Assembly: GCA_021399445.1 (NCBI GenBank)
Contig: JAJTUQ010000010.1
Coordinates: 620,001 to 684,000, forward strand
Source: Xylogone sp. PMI_703
Lineage: Eukaryota; Ascomycota; Leotiomycetes
Direction: 5' to 3'
Length of the DNA stretch: 64,000 nt
The notes beneath the pieces are model-generated. The model was not told the DNA's origin and did no database searches. It saw only the letters and a list, made by a program, of their open reading frames with translations. Each line of letters begins with the position of its first letter. The first letter of the stretch is position 1. Shown in pieces: positions 47,213-57,913 of this stretch. A program made the translations under genes and the position numbers.

Positions 47213-48592
47213 ATGGCGGACGAGGCACGCTATGAAGACGTTTTGGGCCAGTTTCCACTGCTCAAGACATACCATCATGTAGCGGCGTTGTTTCCACGGG
47301 ACTATAAGACATCACTAGAATCTGTTGTCCAGGCCCTAGAGGCCGGTGCTGCAAAACTTGTAGCTCAAATTCCATGGCTAGGTGATCAGGTTATCAACGA
47401 GGGCAAGGCACCAGGGAATTCAGGTGTCTTCAAACTGGCAGCGTGGCCGTCTGACGCACCCGCAAACACGCTTGTGCGCTCCAAAGATTGCTCTGATCTT
47501 CTCCCTTCCTACACTGAGATCATCGAGGCAGGAGCGCCCATATCGAAGCTGGACGGCAGCATTCTCTGTCCTGTGCCCGGTTTCCCACTGAGTTACGACG
47601 AATCTAAGATCGGGCCCGCGCCGGTGGTGATTCTCCAAGCCAACTTCATCAAAGGCGGGTTGCTGCTGAATTTCTCCTTCCAGCACAACATCATGGACAT
47701 GAGCGGGTTGTTTGCGTTTATGAACTTTCTGGCAACGGCGATGCGCCATGAAGAGATTCCGGCGCCAGCCATTGAGCAGGCAAATCGGGATCGCAGAAAG
47801 GTCGTTCCTCTGCTAGGTCCTGGGGAGCCCATTCGTGATCACAGTCACCTCCGGATTCCGCCAGCATCAACACCGACTCCAGCTCCAGCTCCAGCAGTAA
47901 CATCGCCACCTGCTGCTCCGGCGTCCTGGGCGTATTTTCGCATCTCGCTGGCCGATGTTGCTGCGATCAAGGCGCTGTCGTCGCCGACGGACGTCAATGC
48001 CAAAGTTGCATTCGTCTCGACCAATGATGCGCTGTCTGCATTCTACTGGAAACGGCTTTCAACAGTCCGCCTCCGCAGCGGCTACGAGCCCGCATCCGTC
48101 TCAAAGTTCTCGCGTGCCATCGATGCGCGACAGGCTATGGGAGTACCGAGAGAATACATGGGCCAGCTGGTGTACTTTGCAGCTTCGTTCCTGACGCTCC
48201 GCGAGCTGGGCGACTGGACGTTGCCAGCCATAGCAGGAAAGCTGCGTGTAGATCTCAAAGATGTCAACAACGCTTTCTCAGTACGCAGTTACGCCACCTT
48301 TCTGGCGGGCGTGCAGGACAAGTCGACCCTGGCTTATGGCGGCCCCTTCAATCGAGAATTGGACATCGGGTCGTCCTCTGGGTCGCTGGCGCCGCTGGAT
48401 CTGGACTTCGGCCCGGTTCTGGGCAAGCCAGACGTGTTGAGGCGTCCTAACTTGGCGCCTCTGCCTGGATGCTTGTACTTCTTCCCGCCTGAGGGTAGCC
48501 ATATGCTGATGCTGGTGTGCCTTCAGCCTCGCGATCTCGAAGGCTTGAGGTCGGATCCTGAGTGGAGTCGGTACACTGCGTTCATTGGATAG
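47213..48592 (+). CDS. BAHD/trichothecene-acyltransferase-like O-acyltransferase
   Basis: A single-exon gene of 459 residues starting at the ATG at 47213. The catalytic HxxxD is visible as H158-NIM-D162 (SFQHNIMDMSG). A C-terminal D398-F399-G400 stands for the DFGWG structural motif. Both are hallmarks of the CoA-dependent acyltransferase superfamily that includes trichothecene 3-O-acetyltransferase and azaphilone acyltransferases. A Pro/Ala/Thr-rich linker (about residues 216-236) joins the two lobes. It would transfer an acyl group, possibly the HR-PKS chain or a small acyl-CoA, to a hydroxyl of the polyketide. The gene is more GC-rich than the intergenic DNA around it. It has a strong candidate operator directly upstream. 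Confidence 0.87.
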   Translation: MADEARYEDVLGQFPLLKTYHHVAALFPRDYKTSLESVVQALEAGAAKLVAQIPWLGDQVINEGKAPGNSGVFKLAAWPSDAPANTLVRSKDCSDLLPSYTEIIEAGAPISKLDGSILCPVPGFPLSYDESKIGPAPVVILQANFIKGGLLLNFSFQHNIMDMSGLFAFMNFLATAMRHEEIPAPAIEQANRDRRKVVPLLGPGEPIRDHSHLRIPPASTPTPAPAPAVTSPPAAPASWAYFRISLADVAAIKALSSPTDVNAKVAFVSTNDALSAFYWKRLSTVRLRSGYEPASVSKFSRAIDARQAMGVPREYMGQLVYFAASFLTLRELGDWTLPAIAGKLRVDLKDVNNAFSVRSYATFLAGVQDKSTLAYGGPFNRELDIGSSSGSLAPLDLDFGPVLGKPDVLRRPNLAPLPGCLYFFPPEGSHMLMLVCLQPRDLEGLRSDPEWSRYTAFIG

Positions 48593-48730
48593 AATAATAA
48601 TTTGTCTAGATTTTTAAATTAGATCGATTATACCCCAAGTGGCCAGTGCTTCGTATATGTGTAAAATAATCTCCATAAAACTGCTCCATTACTGTAGTTA
48701 GTCAGATACGAAGTACAATACTTTCATACA

Positions 48731-48838
48731 GGCCCTATTAAACCCCCGCCCCACATCTGTGCACTATTACTTAAAGAGGAACTTATCTATACAATTCCAT
48801 GGCGGAGCATAGACATCAAATGGGGGTTTAATCGGGCT
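48731..48838. repeat. Small inverted-repeat (MITE-like) element
   Basis: GGCCCTATTAAACCCCC at 48731-48747 is mirrored by GGGGGTTTAATCGGGCT at 48822-48838, giving imperfect 17-bp arms about 75 bp apart. There is no coding content. No confident target-site duplication was identified. Confidence 0.5.
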
Positions 48839-50609
48839 TGTACTGTAGTAAAGTACTGTGAATATCGGAGTTGAGCTAATGCATGGTCGACGCCTCATTT
48901 CCGTCCTCTTCCCCTGTATTAGGAATAGCTTCAGCCACTAATGCTACGTTTACAGACCTTGTAAACATGCATTAGCGAACTTTTGGTCAATCAGGGGTCC
49001 AGCTTACTCAACAATCGTGATACGTAGATTCATTATGAAGGCTGTAAACTATGCATTAACCCCACTATGTTACAGTAGTCTCTCAAATACGGAACCTCGA
49101 ACTACTTTCAGTAAGCTCGTATACGTTCTATTGTACTGTACTTTGGTAGGCTACGGCATGTTGACTGAACAATTAACCTTCTACAATAGTGTTTGCCAAC
49201 ATGCACCAGATGACGTTACATTCGCTTTCTACAAGTAGTTCTAGACCCAGCCTGATGTGTTTACAGTAGATAGTCTACTCAAGTTCATACATCCGTACGA
49301 CACGGTAGATGAGTACAGTATGTACGGCCGTAACCTAAAAGGCGGCACGGGCTCTAAGGATTTCGAAGCCGAAAGAGACCGTATTTATCCGAGACCTTGG
49401 TGCAGAGCTTGAAAGCTACCAGTTATTCCAGCAAGTAACCACGAAAGCCTAACCGCGAAATCCTGAGCAGCTAGATTCACGCCACAGATACTGTGGTAGC
49501 TTGAACTGTGGGCACACCCTTTCCCTGGCCTAGTGGACGGGGATCCATCTTACCGTGAGTGGGCTGGCGGCTCCCACCTTATTTACCTCTATTCATCGGC
49601 GGAGCTTCCTGCCCTTGTAAAAGTGTTTTTTGACCTCACCTCGCTTACATCAGTTGAACCAGCACTACTGCGGCTGTGTTTTCTGTGTAATTAAGACAAG
49701 GTGCTGTAGGCCAGCGAGACCAGCTGCCTAGACCGGCACAGAAGCGAAGCTGAGATACAGTGATACTGTACCTCTCGTACGTGAGGAATAGCCGAGAGGC
49801 AATTAGAGCACCTTTTGTCGTGTCAGACGGAGAAATCGGAGCCTTTCGACTAGGAAGATGACGTTATGCTGGGAAGGAGTTCGGCGTCTTGAAATCCGTT
49901 CAGCTGCGGCCAGCAAGGGGGAAATACGACGGTATCGAGAAGGAATGTAAGCTTAATCGACGTTTGGAGGTCGCCGATTCCGCTCTGGTCCCACCAACCA
50001 GAGGGCAGCATTTAAGCTCAAGCGGGATTCGGCAACCCAAGTCCGTTCCCGCCCTAGCCGCCTTCATAGTTGGCCCGAGCGTAATATAAATTGACTGCCA
50101 TGTGGCGTCTTTTTAAATACTGCCACCTCCATCGCAGGATCAAAATGTGGACCTCCAGTTTTCGTCAAGCCTCCAAACCAGCCAAGCGAGATGCTACGCA
50201 GGTGAGATTAGTGACGGACCCAGAGCAATGGCCTTATAGTCCTAACTAGGTTACAACACAGTGACATACCAGCACATAGAACCCCACCGATCTAAAAGCA
50301 TCATCTGGAGTACGCCGCAAACGCTGACATCACGTAAGTATAAGCCTTCCGAAGCAAAATCCGGCCTCTAGGCAGGACTACAGAAAGGAGGCACAGCTAG
50401 CTCTCTCAGCCATCAGCACTCAGCACCGAATTGGTTGCTTACGGGCAAATGCTTGATCCCACAATCTGCAGCCTGGGCGGTTTCAGCTACTTCAGCTACT
50501 CTGCACACGGGATATTGCCACCTAGGCTATCCAATCTCACTCAGACGGAAGCCGTTCCGTGATGAGTAGCTCGACGCTCGCTGTTTTTCTACTTTGGTGT
50601 TTTTGGATA

Positions 50610-50743
50610 ATCAACTCATCCCCTTGTTGGTTCTATCCGCCTCGCTACATGTAGAATGGGATTCTGACCACTAGGGTGTATATTTTCGGGAAGTTGATTA
50701 CGGGACTCGGTTTTTTTAGACGCTTACTAGGGGATGAGTTGAT
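50610..50743. mobile_element. MITE with TA target duplication (Tc1/mariner-like)
   Basis: The perfect 15-bp terminal inverted repeat ATCAACTCATCCCCT bounds a 134-bp segment. TA is present on both sides (50608-50609 and 50744-50745), as expected for a Tc1/mariner-type target duplication. It has no coding capacity. Superfamily assignment rests only on the TA duplication. Confidence 0.7.
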
Positions 50744-51446
50744 TAACCAATAAAAACCCAGTAACCAACTCCCAAAGACCGTGTTATGACTCCAGCGTCA
50801 TACTGCACATGGCTTTCACACCATCTCGCACGGATTATATATTCGGATTTCTCATGTCAGTAATCATATTTTCGCTTTTGTGATAAACGAGCGCTAAGGA
50901 ATCTATGCAATCGCCACTTAATTTGGGCGAAAATTTTCTTAGTAAGCCTCAAATCTTTGATAGTTAACCATTCGTGTCTAGTTGACACGTATAATACAGT
51001 GGTTGATAGCCTATAAGCATAGGTAGTTATAGTGTCTTATAGCCTATAACTATAGGCAGTCATAGCTGATAGCCCTAAATTGAAGTTATAATATTAGAAT
51101 ATTTATGCTTTAGTTGATTTTACTCCACCTGTATAAATTTGATTAACCGTTTCATTGAATTGTGGAGCCTCTTCGTGCAGTATTAATATGGATGCAACCA
51201 TATCGATTACGTTACTGTACAAAGCTTACGTTGTCCGTGTTTTCGTAGATACTGTCCGCGAATACCCGTGTTTTTGAAGACAATCGCAATAGCTGGCCTC
51301 TGTAAAGTTTCGAGAGAGTAGCTCTGAGAATTGATGAAGACGCGAACGCTGACTCTTGAGATTCATCTGATTATGAGGACATTGTCTTGGTGAGATGATT
51401 GATTTTCTGAGGGGCCGAATCATGGTGTGGTTGAGGATTTAACGAA

Positions 51447-51468
51447 GGAGTTTCTACTCGGAGTTTCT
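51447..51468 (+). promoter_or_regulatory. 13-bp-spaced GGAGTTTCT pair upstream of the extended SDR
   Basis: GGAGTTTCT begins at 51447 and again at 51460, the second preceded by C to give CGGAGTTTCT. The spacing and sequence resemble the arrays at 29287 and 47006. It lies about 280 bp before the ATG at 51748. It is a weaker match, since the first unit lacks the CGG. Confidence 0.35.
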
Positions 51469-51747
51469 GAGGCTCCTCTACCGTCTGCCGGCCCGGCGAT
51501 GGACAAGCTTTCCACATGTTGTACCTTTTTCTAGAGCTGTGCGCTGCATTTAGGTGCTTTGCATCAGGTTCAGTTGAATATCCATTTCTCGCTCCATCAA
51601 TAACATTCTAAACTTCTTTGATATCGTCACTTTCCTAGTTGAATCACTACCGAGTTTCGTCGTATAATTTAAAATACATCAATAAAAAAAATAAAACTAG
51701 TATTCTTTCATACATCGTATGGTCTTGTCTGGAGACATCTATCAATA

Positions 51748-53071
51748 ATGTCGAAAGTACTCTTGACTGGTATTAGGGCCTTTTTCATATTCCCTTCTCT
51801 TTAGTTTCGTTCTTCCTTCCAGCATTTTTCCGACTTAATTTCTGTAATCGAGCTAAAAGACATGATCCCATACCAGGAGGAAGCGGGTTTGTAGCTTCTC
51901 ATGTGTTGGATTCATTACTGCAGTCAGGGTAAGGAGACACAAGGCTTTATAGTTGCTAGAGTTGACGCTTCCTCAGCTTTCATGTCGTGGTGACAGTGAG
52001 ATCCGAAGATAAAGGACGCAAGATTTTGGCTGCCTATCCGAGAGTTACTAGGGACCAGCTTTCTTATGTTATTGTAAGGGATATTGTAGAGGAGGGAGCT
52101 TTTGACAACGTAAGTCTAGCTTAACAAGTGCTACCGCTCGGATTCCCCAGCAGAAGTTTAATCATTAATTGGATATAAACAACTCACTAACATTACGAAA
52201 TATAAAACAGGCCGTCAAAACCGAACCGCCGTTCCAATTCGTAATTCATACTGCCTCTCCATATCATTTTAACATTCAGGATCCAGTTAAGGACTTCCTC
52301 GATCCAGCAATCAAGGGAACGACGGGAATCCTCAAGTCGGTCAAAGCCTACGCTCCCACCGTGAAACGAGTGGTCATTACTTCCTCCTCTGCTGCTATTA
52401 TCAACCCTGGCAATCACCCTAAAGTATACGACGAAACAATATGGGGTGTCACGACGTGGGAACAAGCCCTGGATCCTCGCCTGACGTATCGAGCAAGTAA
52501 GGTCAGTATAAGTGCTCCAAACAGACCAGCAAGGTGAGTAAAATAGCTGATTGCTAAGTAGATCTATGCCGAAAAAGCAGCTTGGGATTTCGTTAAGAAT
52601 GAGAAACCTAATTTTGATCTGGTGACCATCAATCCACCATTGATTTTTGGACCAACGCCAATTCATCTCAGCAGTCTCGACGATCTTAATACTTCCAATC
52701 ACAGAATACGGGATATGATACAAGGAAAGTCCAAGGATGTCCTGCCTCCTACTGGTCCAATTTTCATCTTCGCAGATGCACGGGACGCGGCTCAAGCGCA
52801 CGTTAGAGCAATTGAAGTTCCTGAGGCCGGTGGACATAGGTTCTTTGTAGTTGGTGGTTATTTCTCCAACAAGAAGATCGCAGATGTCATCCGTGAGTCT
52901 CACCCCGAACTGGCATCTAAGCTACCGTCAAAAGATGCTCCAGACGATATGCCAGCAGAAATATATGGGATTGATAATTCCAAGTCTCGAAAGATACTTG
53001 GATTGTCGTATAGAGATTTGAAGACCTCTGTGGATGATGCTGTGAAATCAATGCTGGAATTAGGAGCTTGA
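51748..53071 (+). CDS. NAD(P)-dependent extended SDR (dihydroflavonol-reductase/ketoreductase-like)
   Basis: The model is join(51748..51769, 51877..51928, 51977..52109, 52211..52501, 52562..53071), 335 residues with four introns of 48-107 nt. The tiny first exon and the second together give MSKVLLTGGSGFVASHVLDS, a TGGxGFxA Rossmann motif. IHTASP, ITSSSAAI (catalytic Ser region) and YRASK (YxxxK) follow, then the NPPLIFGP substrate-side segment. This pattern fits the dihydroflavonol-4-reductase/GRE2 family. Family members act as side-chain ketoreductases in azaphilone pathways (knowledge of the AzaE/MrPigC group, from memory). Here it would reduce a ketone on the NR-PKS product. It lies between the acyltransferase and the serine hydrolase, supporting cluster membership. 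Confidence 0.86.
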
Positions 53072-54675
53072 GGCACAGGAGGTGCCACGTATATCACCTA
53101 TATTGTTAGTTCAGCTTAGGATTAGAGTTATCAATACTGTAGCCACAATGCCAGTTCTCACACCTTGATTATCTGGAGGTTCGTGAGAACTGCATCCCTG
53201 ATCAACTAAAAACTGTATAGATTTGATGAGCTCAGCAATCTTGCAAAGCATAACTCAGTGTGACTGTGTAATACCCATTCACAAGGGTCTACAGTACACA
53301 AAATATCAATATCAGAGATAGGTATGCGGATAGATGTTTTCCTGTCACATCCGTAGGCTTCCTACAGTCTCTACACCGTTCAATATCACGATTTTATCAC
53401 TCCCCCTTCCATCACTTAGCTACTTTACTTAACTATGATTTATTATTAGTGTGATATCTTATTAGCCCCACAAATACCAGGACTAGACATATTGATATTG
53501 AACTTTCTGCAAAGCTTCCGCTCCACAGAACAGATAGAATAGAATAGAGGCATATAACAAGAGGTTTCAATTCTGGATTTTTGTGTATTCCAGGTTCAGT
53601 GCAGTCTTGAGTGGAAGTCTACTTCTGGCTATTGGATTGTGAAATGCGTGGCAGTTAAGGTGTTGAAAGGGATTCTTTGTATGGAAAGTTAACCACAAGC
53701 TGTTATGTAAGATATAGCTATAGACTTCTGCAGCCTCTCATACTAGATGATTCTAAGGAAATAACTGTCTCCATTCATAATTTCCTTTATATCTAGCACA
53801 GTCCCTTGTGAGCTATGATATGCCATACCACCCCGAGACTTCCAGTTCTCTGTGTCGGCGCCAATTGCTAAGTCTCAGATATAGCATCTATCTGTTTGCA
53901 ACTCTGTGCATGTGAGAACGGGTTTCGACAGTTATAAAATATATCTGATATTAATAATTAGACACAGAGCTGTTGGTATATTGGAGACTGTATGTGAGCA
54001 GTTATCCTGTTTCTTTGAGAGGTAGCCTCTCTTAGTGACTACAAACCAAATCATTATCTGTCCAAAGTTTTGGATGATGTAACAAAATATCTTCATACCA
54101 TGAATACTCGAATAACTTGAGTGCCGTTTGTAAGCTGTAAGGATTTTAGTGTGTTATGAGTCCAGAGACCATACTGGCGGATAGGAGTAACGAGTTCTTG
54201 AATTCATCTGAACTGATTATATCGTATTGTGAGTAAACACAACCATACATACACGTATATATATATATGTATATATACACGGAGGAGGGTTTATTAGCTC
54301 TTCTAGTGAACCAGTCGTAACTTATACTACACAAGCACATTATAATAAAAGCTCAACAATGTAGACATGCTCTCATTCCTTTGGATGAAATGATATGCTT
54401 GATTTAACAAGAGCATTCCAAAGCAGCTTGCTACTATTCTTCATACATGGGAATGAGTTTAGCTAACTGACGGACGCAAGGTTATAGTTATAGTTTAAAC
54501 AATCACCATACCAACAACTTCCTTCCGGAATACTACACATTTATATGTATTATTTGTGTGGTCATAGATACTCTATTGGATATTGGTATCTTCAAAATAT
54601 TTCAATAACTCCTACATTCCTATTCTATGGAACGAAGCAAGCACGCCTGGCGCCACACAGTGGGGAATAACAAGG
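53072..54675. other. Convergent intergenic region, AT-rich
   Basis: A 1.6-kb gap between the 3' ends of the extended SDR and the serine hydrolase. No gene was recognised. A TA-repeat tract lies at 54255-54278. Confidence 0.5.
54255..54278. repeat. (TA)n microsatellite
   Basis: A nearly pure alternating TA run interrupted once by TG. It is simple-sequence DNA in the intergenic region. Confidence 0.7.
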
Positions 54676-55527
54676 TCAGTGACATAAAACACCGGTTTCT
54701 CTAGCAATGTCTAGAATCTCGGCCACCACTGCGGCTACGTCTTTAGACTTTATGGGGACGCGATGGTCCCCGTCCCACTCTATTAGCCTCGTGCTGCCTT
54801 TCTCACAGCATTTATGGAGCAGATCCCTATGCATAGAGAGTCCTGGATCTCGTAGGCCATGGACATGAAGCGTTGGCAGCTGCAGAAGGCCCAAGTCAGA
54901 TGCATCATCTGTGAACAGTGTATCTGAGTCAGGCTCCAATGATAGCAGAGGTGCCCGTCCAGCCAGAAGAACAGCAAAGCGATAGTCTGCCTCTTGGATC
55001 TGACTCTGCCAACTTCGGTTCACCTTAGACATACTGGGCCAGTACTGATCCTGCTGATTTTGCCGTCTCATTAACAAACTTGCTGCCATTTTTGCCCCTT
55101 GGCTAAATCCTAATAAACCAACTAACGCTCCAGTGGCCCCTCCCTTGTTGTCTTTCTGTACAGCCGCTGCAATACATTCGTCAATACTCTCAACGACAAC
55201 TTCATTGGCACTTGCTAATGAAAATCCAGCTTTAGGTCGCAGCCAGCTGCGGAAGGGACCCCATAAGGAATACACCAACTCGACGTCTGGGCCGGGCGTG
55301 CTAAAGAACGGTGCATCGACGAATACGAAGCGGAAGAAGCTCGATAGATGAGCCTTGAGAACACGGCACTGCATCTGAAAGATGCGTGCATTAGTGCCGC
55401 CACCATGCAAACAGATAATCCGTGGAAGATGTAACGTCGGGTCAGATTTCGGTGTCAGCGGTGATGAGATGACTGGGGTTTTGACTTGTGCTGCCACTGC
55501 TGGCATGGAAACCATTGATGACGGCAT
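54676..55527 (-). CDS. FSH1-family serine hydrolase
   Basis: A single-exon gene of 283 residues with an ATG at 55527. LPRIICLHGGGTNA opens the alpha/beta-hydrolase core. The triad is visible as S142 in GFSQGA, D227 in HGLRDPG and H255 in WDGDHRVP, which is the exact FSH1/ovarian-cancer-gene-2-like pattern. The N-terminal 34 residues are a non-conserved extension. Homologous hydrolases (AfoC/MrPigG-type) sit in asperfuranone and azaphilone clusters. There they may assist product release or act on thioester or ester intermediates; that role is inferred here. It shares orientation with the three downstream tailoring and transport genes. Confidence 0.88.
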   Translation of the reverse strand: MPSSMVSMPAVAAQVKTPVISSPLTPKSDPTLHLPRIICLHGGGTNARIFQMQCRVLKAHLSSFFRFVFVDAPFFSTPGPDVELVYSLWGPFRSWLRPKAGFSLASANEVVVESIDECIAAAVQKDNKGGATGALVGLLGFSQGAKMAASLLMRRQNQQDQYWPSMSKVNRSWQSQIQEADYRFAVLLAGRAPLLSLEPDSDTLFTDDASDLGLLQLPTLHVHGLRDPGLSMHRDLLHKCCEKGSTRLIEWDGDHRVPIKSKDVAAVVAEILDIARETGVLCH

Positions 55528-56476
55528 AGTGGGTAGGAGTGATCTCAGTAAATACGAATTTGACTTAAAAATAGTAAGTAGCTTCTCTGCGGCGGGATGA
55601 GAGTAAGCTCCTAGTACTGTGGAAGCGCGCAGTGAATATCACCACAGCTGGAGAAGATGACGATTTGAGAGCTAAGAGGAGCTACAGATTAGCTGAATCC
55701 TAGCTTCTTAGAACAGATGAATGAATACTCTACCTGTTATGGTAAGAACCCTTGACTGAGTATCTAATAGCCCGCTGAGATATGAGATGATGAGAGTCAT
55801 GTATTCATGCTGAGTGAACTTTTATAATGCCCTCATTCCTTTCTGAAGTAAAATTATCTTCACTTAAAAATCAAATAAAGCTGACTTAGAGGTAATATGT
55901 AAAAATGAGTGAAGGCAATGCAATAATGAAGAGAAAGTGAGATGAAGGCGGGAGAGAGATAAGGATAAATACGCCAGACACACGCAGATGCCTCTGGAAG
56001 GCGTTATCCCACGCTAAGGAAAGCCACAATCACCAAAGATTACTTGGTGTGGGAACTATGGAGGCCTGACACTGGTAACTGATTACTTGGTTAAATTTAG
56101 GTGGTGGGTGTTCTGGCCTTGGAGCCCCTGTACGGCGCGTCTCGGAATGCCCGCTCTTTTAGATATATTGGCGCTTTTTAGAGCCACACATTTTTAGCCC
56201 AGAGAGAATGTCGTGATACGTAAGGCCCTTGTAACAGGTTTGTGAGGCACCTAAGCAAGAGCTCCCAACGTGATATCCAGTGGTTACTTGCGATAGTATG
56301 ATTGGATAATTAGTGTAGTCAATAACATAAAAATCTTGGAAGACCGCATGGGACAGTATATCAATGTTACTGAAATTATGAAACTCGTAACTTGTTTATG
56401 CTTGATGGATCTCTAATCTACTTAAGTATCACGTGTTTAGTCTACAAAGTGTGGATAATGATTTCTCAGAGCACCG
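55528..56476. other. Intergenic region upstream of the serine hydrolase
   Basis: This 949-bp stretch lies between the FAD-monooxygenase stop and the serine-hydrolase start. No gene, repeat or copy of the cluster decamer was found. Confidence 0.5.
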
Positions 56477-57913
56477 CTACGCGCTTCCCAGAATCCTTTT
56501 GTAGTTTTCGCCTGCCTCACCCATCATGTAGTCAAGATCAAAATGCCACAGTCTGTGGGAACGCCATCTAATCTCACGGTAGCATTTATCTAGATCACTG
56601 CCACACTCTGGGGCCTGCCACTCGTATATGTCGCAGGCGTGGCGGCTACTTGCTACAAACCACTGGGTACGCTCACGTCGAACTGGGTCATAGGCAGCAA
56701 ATGCTGCACGGATGGCTTTACCTTTGCTTAATGAAGTTGTTTGGAGCGTTGTAATGACCCTTTCCATAAGACTGACCAATGTTAGTGCATCTTCGACTCC
56801 AATACCTGCGCCGCCACCGTGATGGGGCGAAGAAGCATGGGCAGCATCGCCTGCCAGGCAGACACGCCCTTGAGCATATGTTGGCGCCGGATAATCATGA
56901 GTATCAAAGATACCCCATTTATCAAGAGTGTCGGGCAAAAGATTAGTGATTGCCCTGACCGCGGGGCACCAGTCCGCGAAGGCCTTAACAACCTCCTCTT
57001 TGGTAGCTGGTGCCGTCATCTTTCCTTGGGCCGACCAGTCGTTCGGATCGGTTACAAAAGCGACCATATTCATCAGTTTATAATCCGCCACGGGAAATGT
57101 TAGCATATGTTGTCCAGGGCCCATGTGCATATGTTGATTATGACATTTATAGTGACCAAGAACCTCAACAGCTTTCTCCATGGGAATGAGAGCTCGAAAA
57201 GCATATTTGTGGCTGTAATGCGGATATGAGGCTGGTGAATCTTCGCCCAACAAGAGTTGGCGAACGCGTGATTTGATGCCATCACAGCCGATGACTGGAA
57301 AAGAAAAAATAGTCAGTTTTTGACATTACTTAGACCAAGTGAGACATAAAAAATTACCTGCGTCAGCCTCTGCTGTAGTTCCATCAGCGAATTTCAATAC
57401 CACTTTCGAGTTGTCATCTTTGTCCTCAAATTTGAGTAATCTCTTGCTGAAGATCACATGGCCCTCTGGCATCAATTTTACAATCTCCTGTATGAAGTGA
57501 CCACGATGGGCCCCTGAGAATCCTCTGTAACCTGTGTATAGCTGGAAGAGGAATTTCTCATTCATATCTTTTGGGTTATTGCTTTCAGAATTATACCCAT
57601 CAACAAATTTGAGGTAGTCAGTTGGGTTTTCTGGGTCGCCATTTGGAGTCGCAATCCTATTCAAGGTATCGACAATCCGTGGATCCAGAATCCTCATTGC
57701 TTTGATAGCGTTGGACGTGAATGCAATCCCAGCACCCAGTTCACGGAATGATCCTGCTTGTTCGTAGATGGTGACATTGTAATTTCGCTTGACGAGGCCA
57801 AGTGCAAGAATCAGACCGACGATACCACCACCGATGATGGCGATATCAATGGGTTGACGGGTGCCATTGCTGCCATTGCTACCATTGCTGCCGTTAGTAG
57901 CAGCACCGTTCAT
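56477..57913 (-). CDS. FAD-dependent monooxygenase, salicylate-hydroxylase-like
   Basis: The model is complement(join(56477..57294, 57358..57913)), 457 residues with one 63-nt intron. A low-complexity NGSNGSNGSNG leader is followed by the FAD Rossmann motif IIGGGIVG (residues 28-33), the DG motif VIGCDGIKSR (~187-195) and the second FAD motif CLAGDAAHASSPHH (GD at 334-335). All three class A flavoprotein monooxygenase motifs are intact. Relatives in dual-PKS clusters hydroxylate the aromatic aldehyde and dearomatise it, the step that makes azaphilone pyran rings or sorbicillinol. That role is the natural inference here. Its upstream region carries a copy of the CGGAGTATCT decamer. Confidence 0.9.

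Larger units (their letters stand above)
48593..51747. other. Gene-poor gap inside the cluster
   Basis: About 3.2 kb with no convincing gene. It holds two small inverted-repeat elements (48731-48838 and 50610-50743), short head-to-tail ATAGCCTATA repeats around 51008-51065, and a 13-bp-spaced GGAGTTTCT pair near 51447. Otherwise nothing was recognised. Confidence 0.5.

Noticed and set aside
49360..50100. Moderately GC-rich stretch considered as an rRNA or tRNA remnant
   Set aside because: No conserved rRNA core segment or tRNA cloverleaf pattern was recognised.
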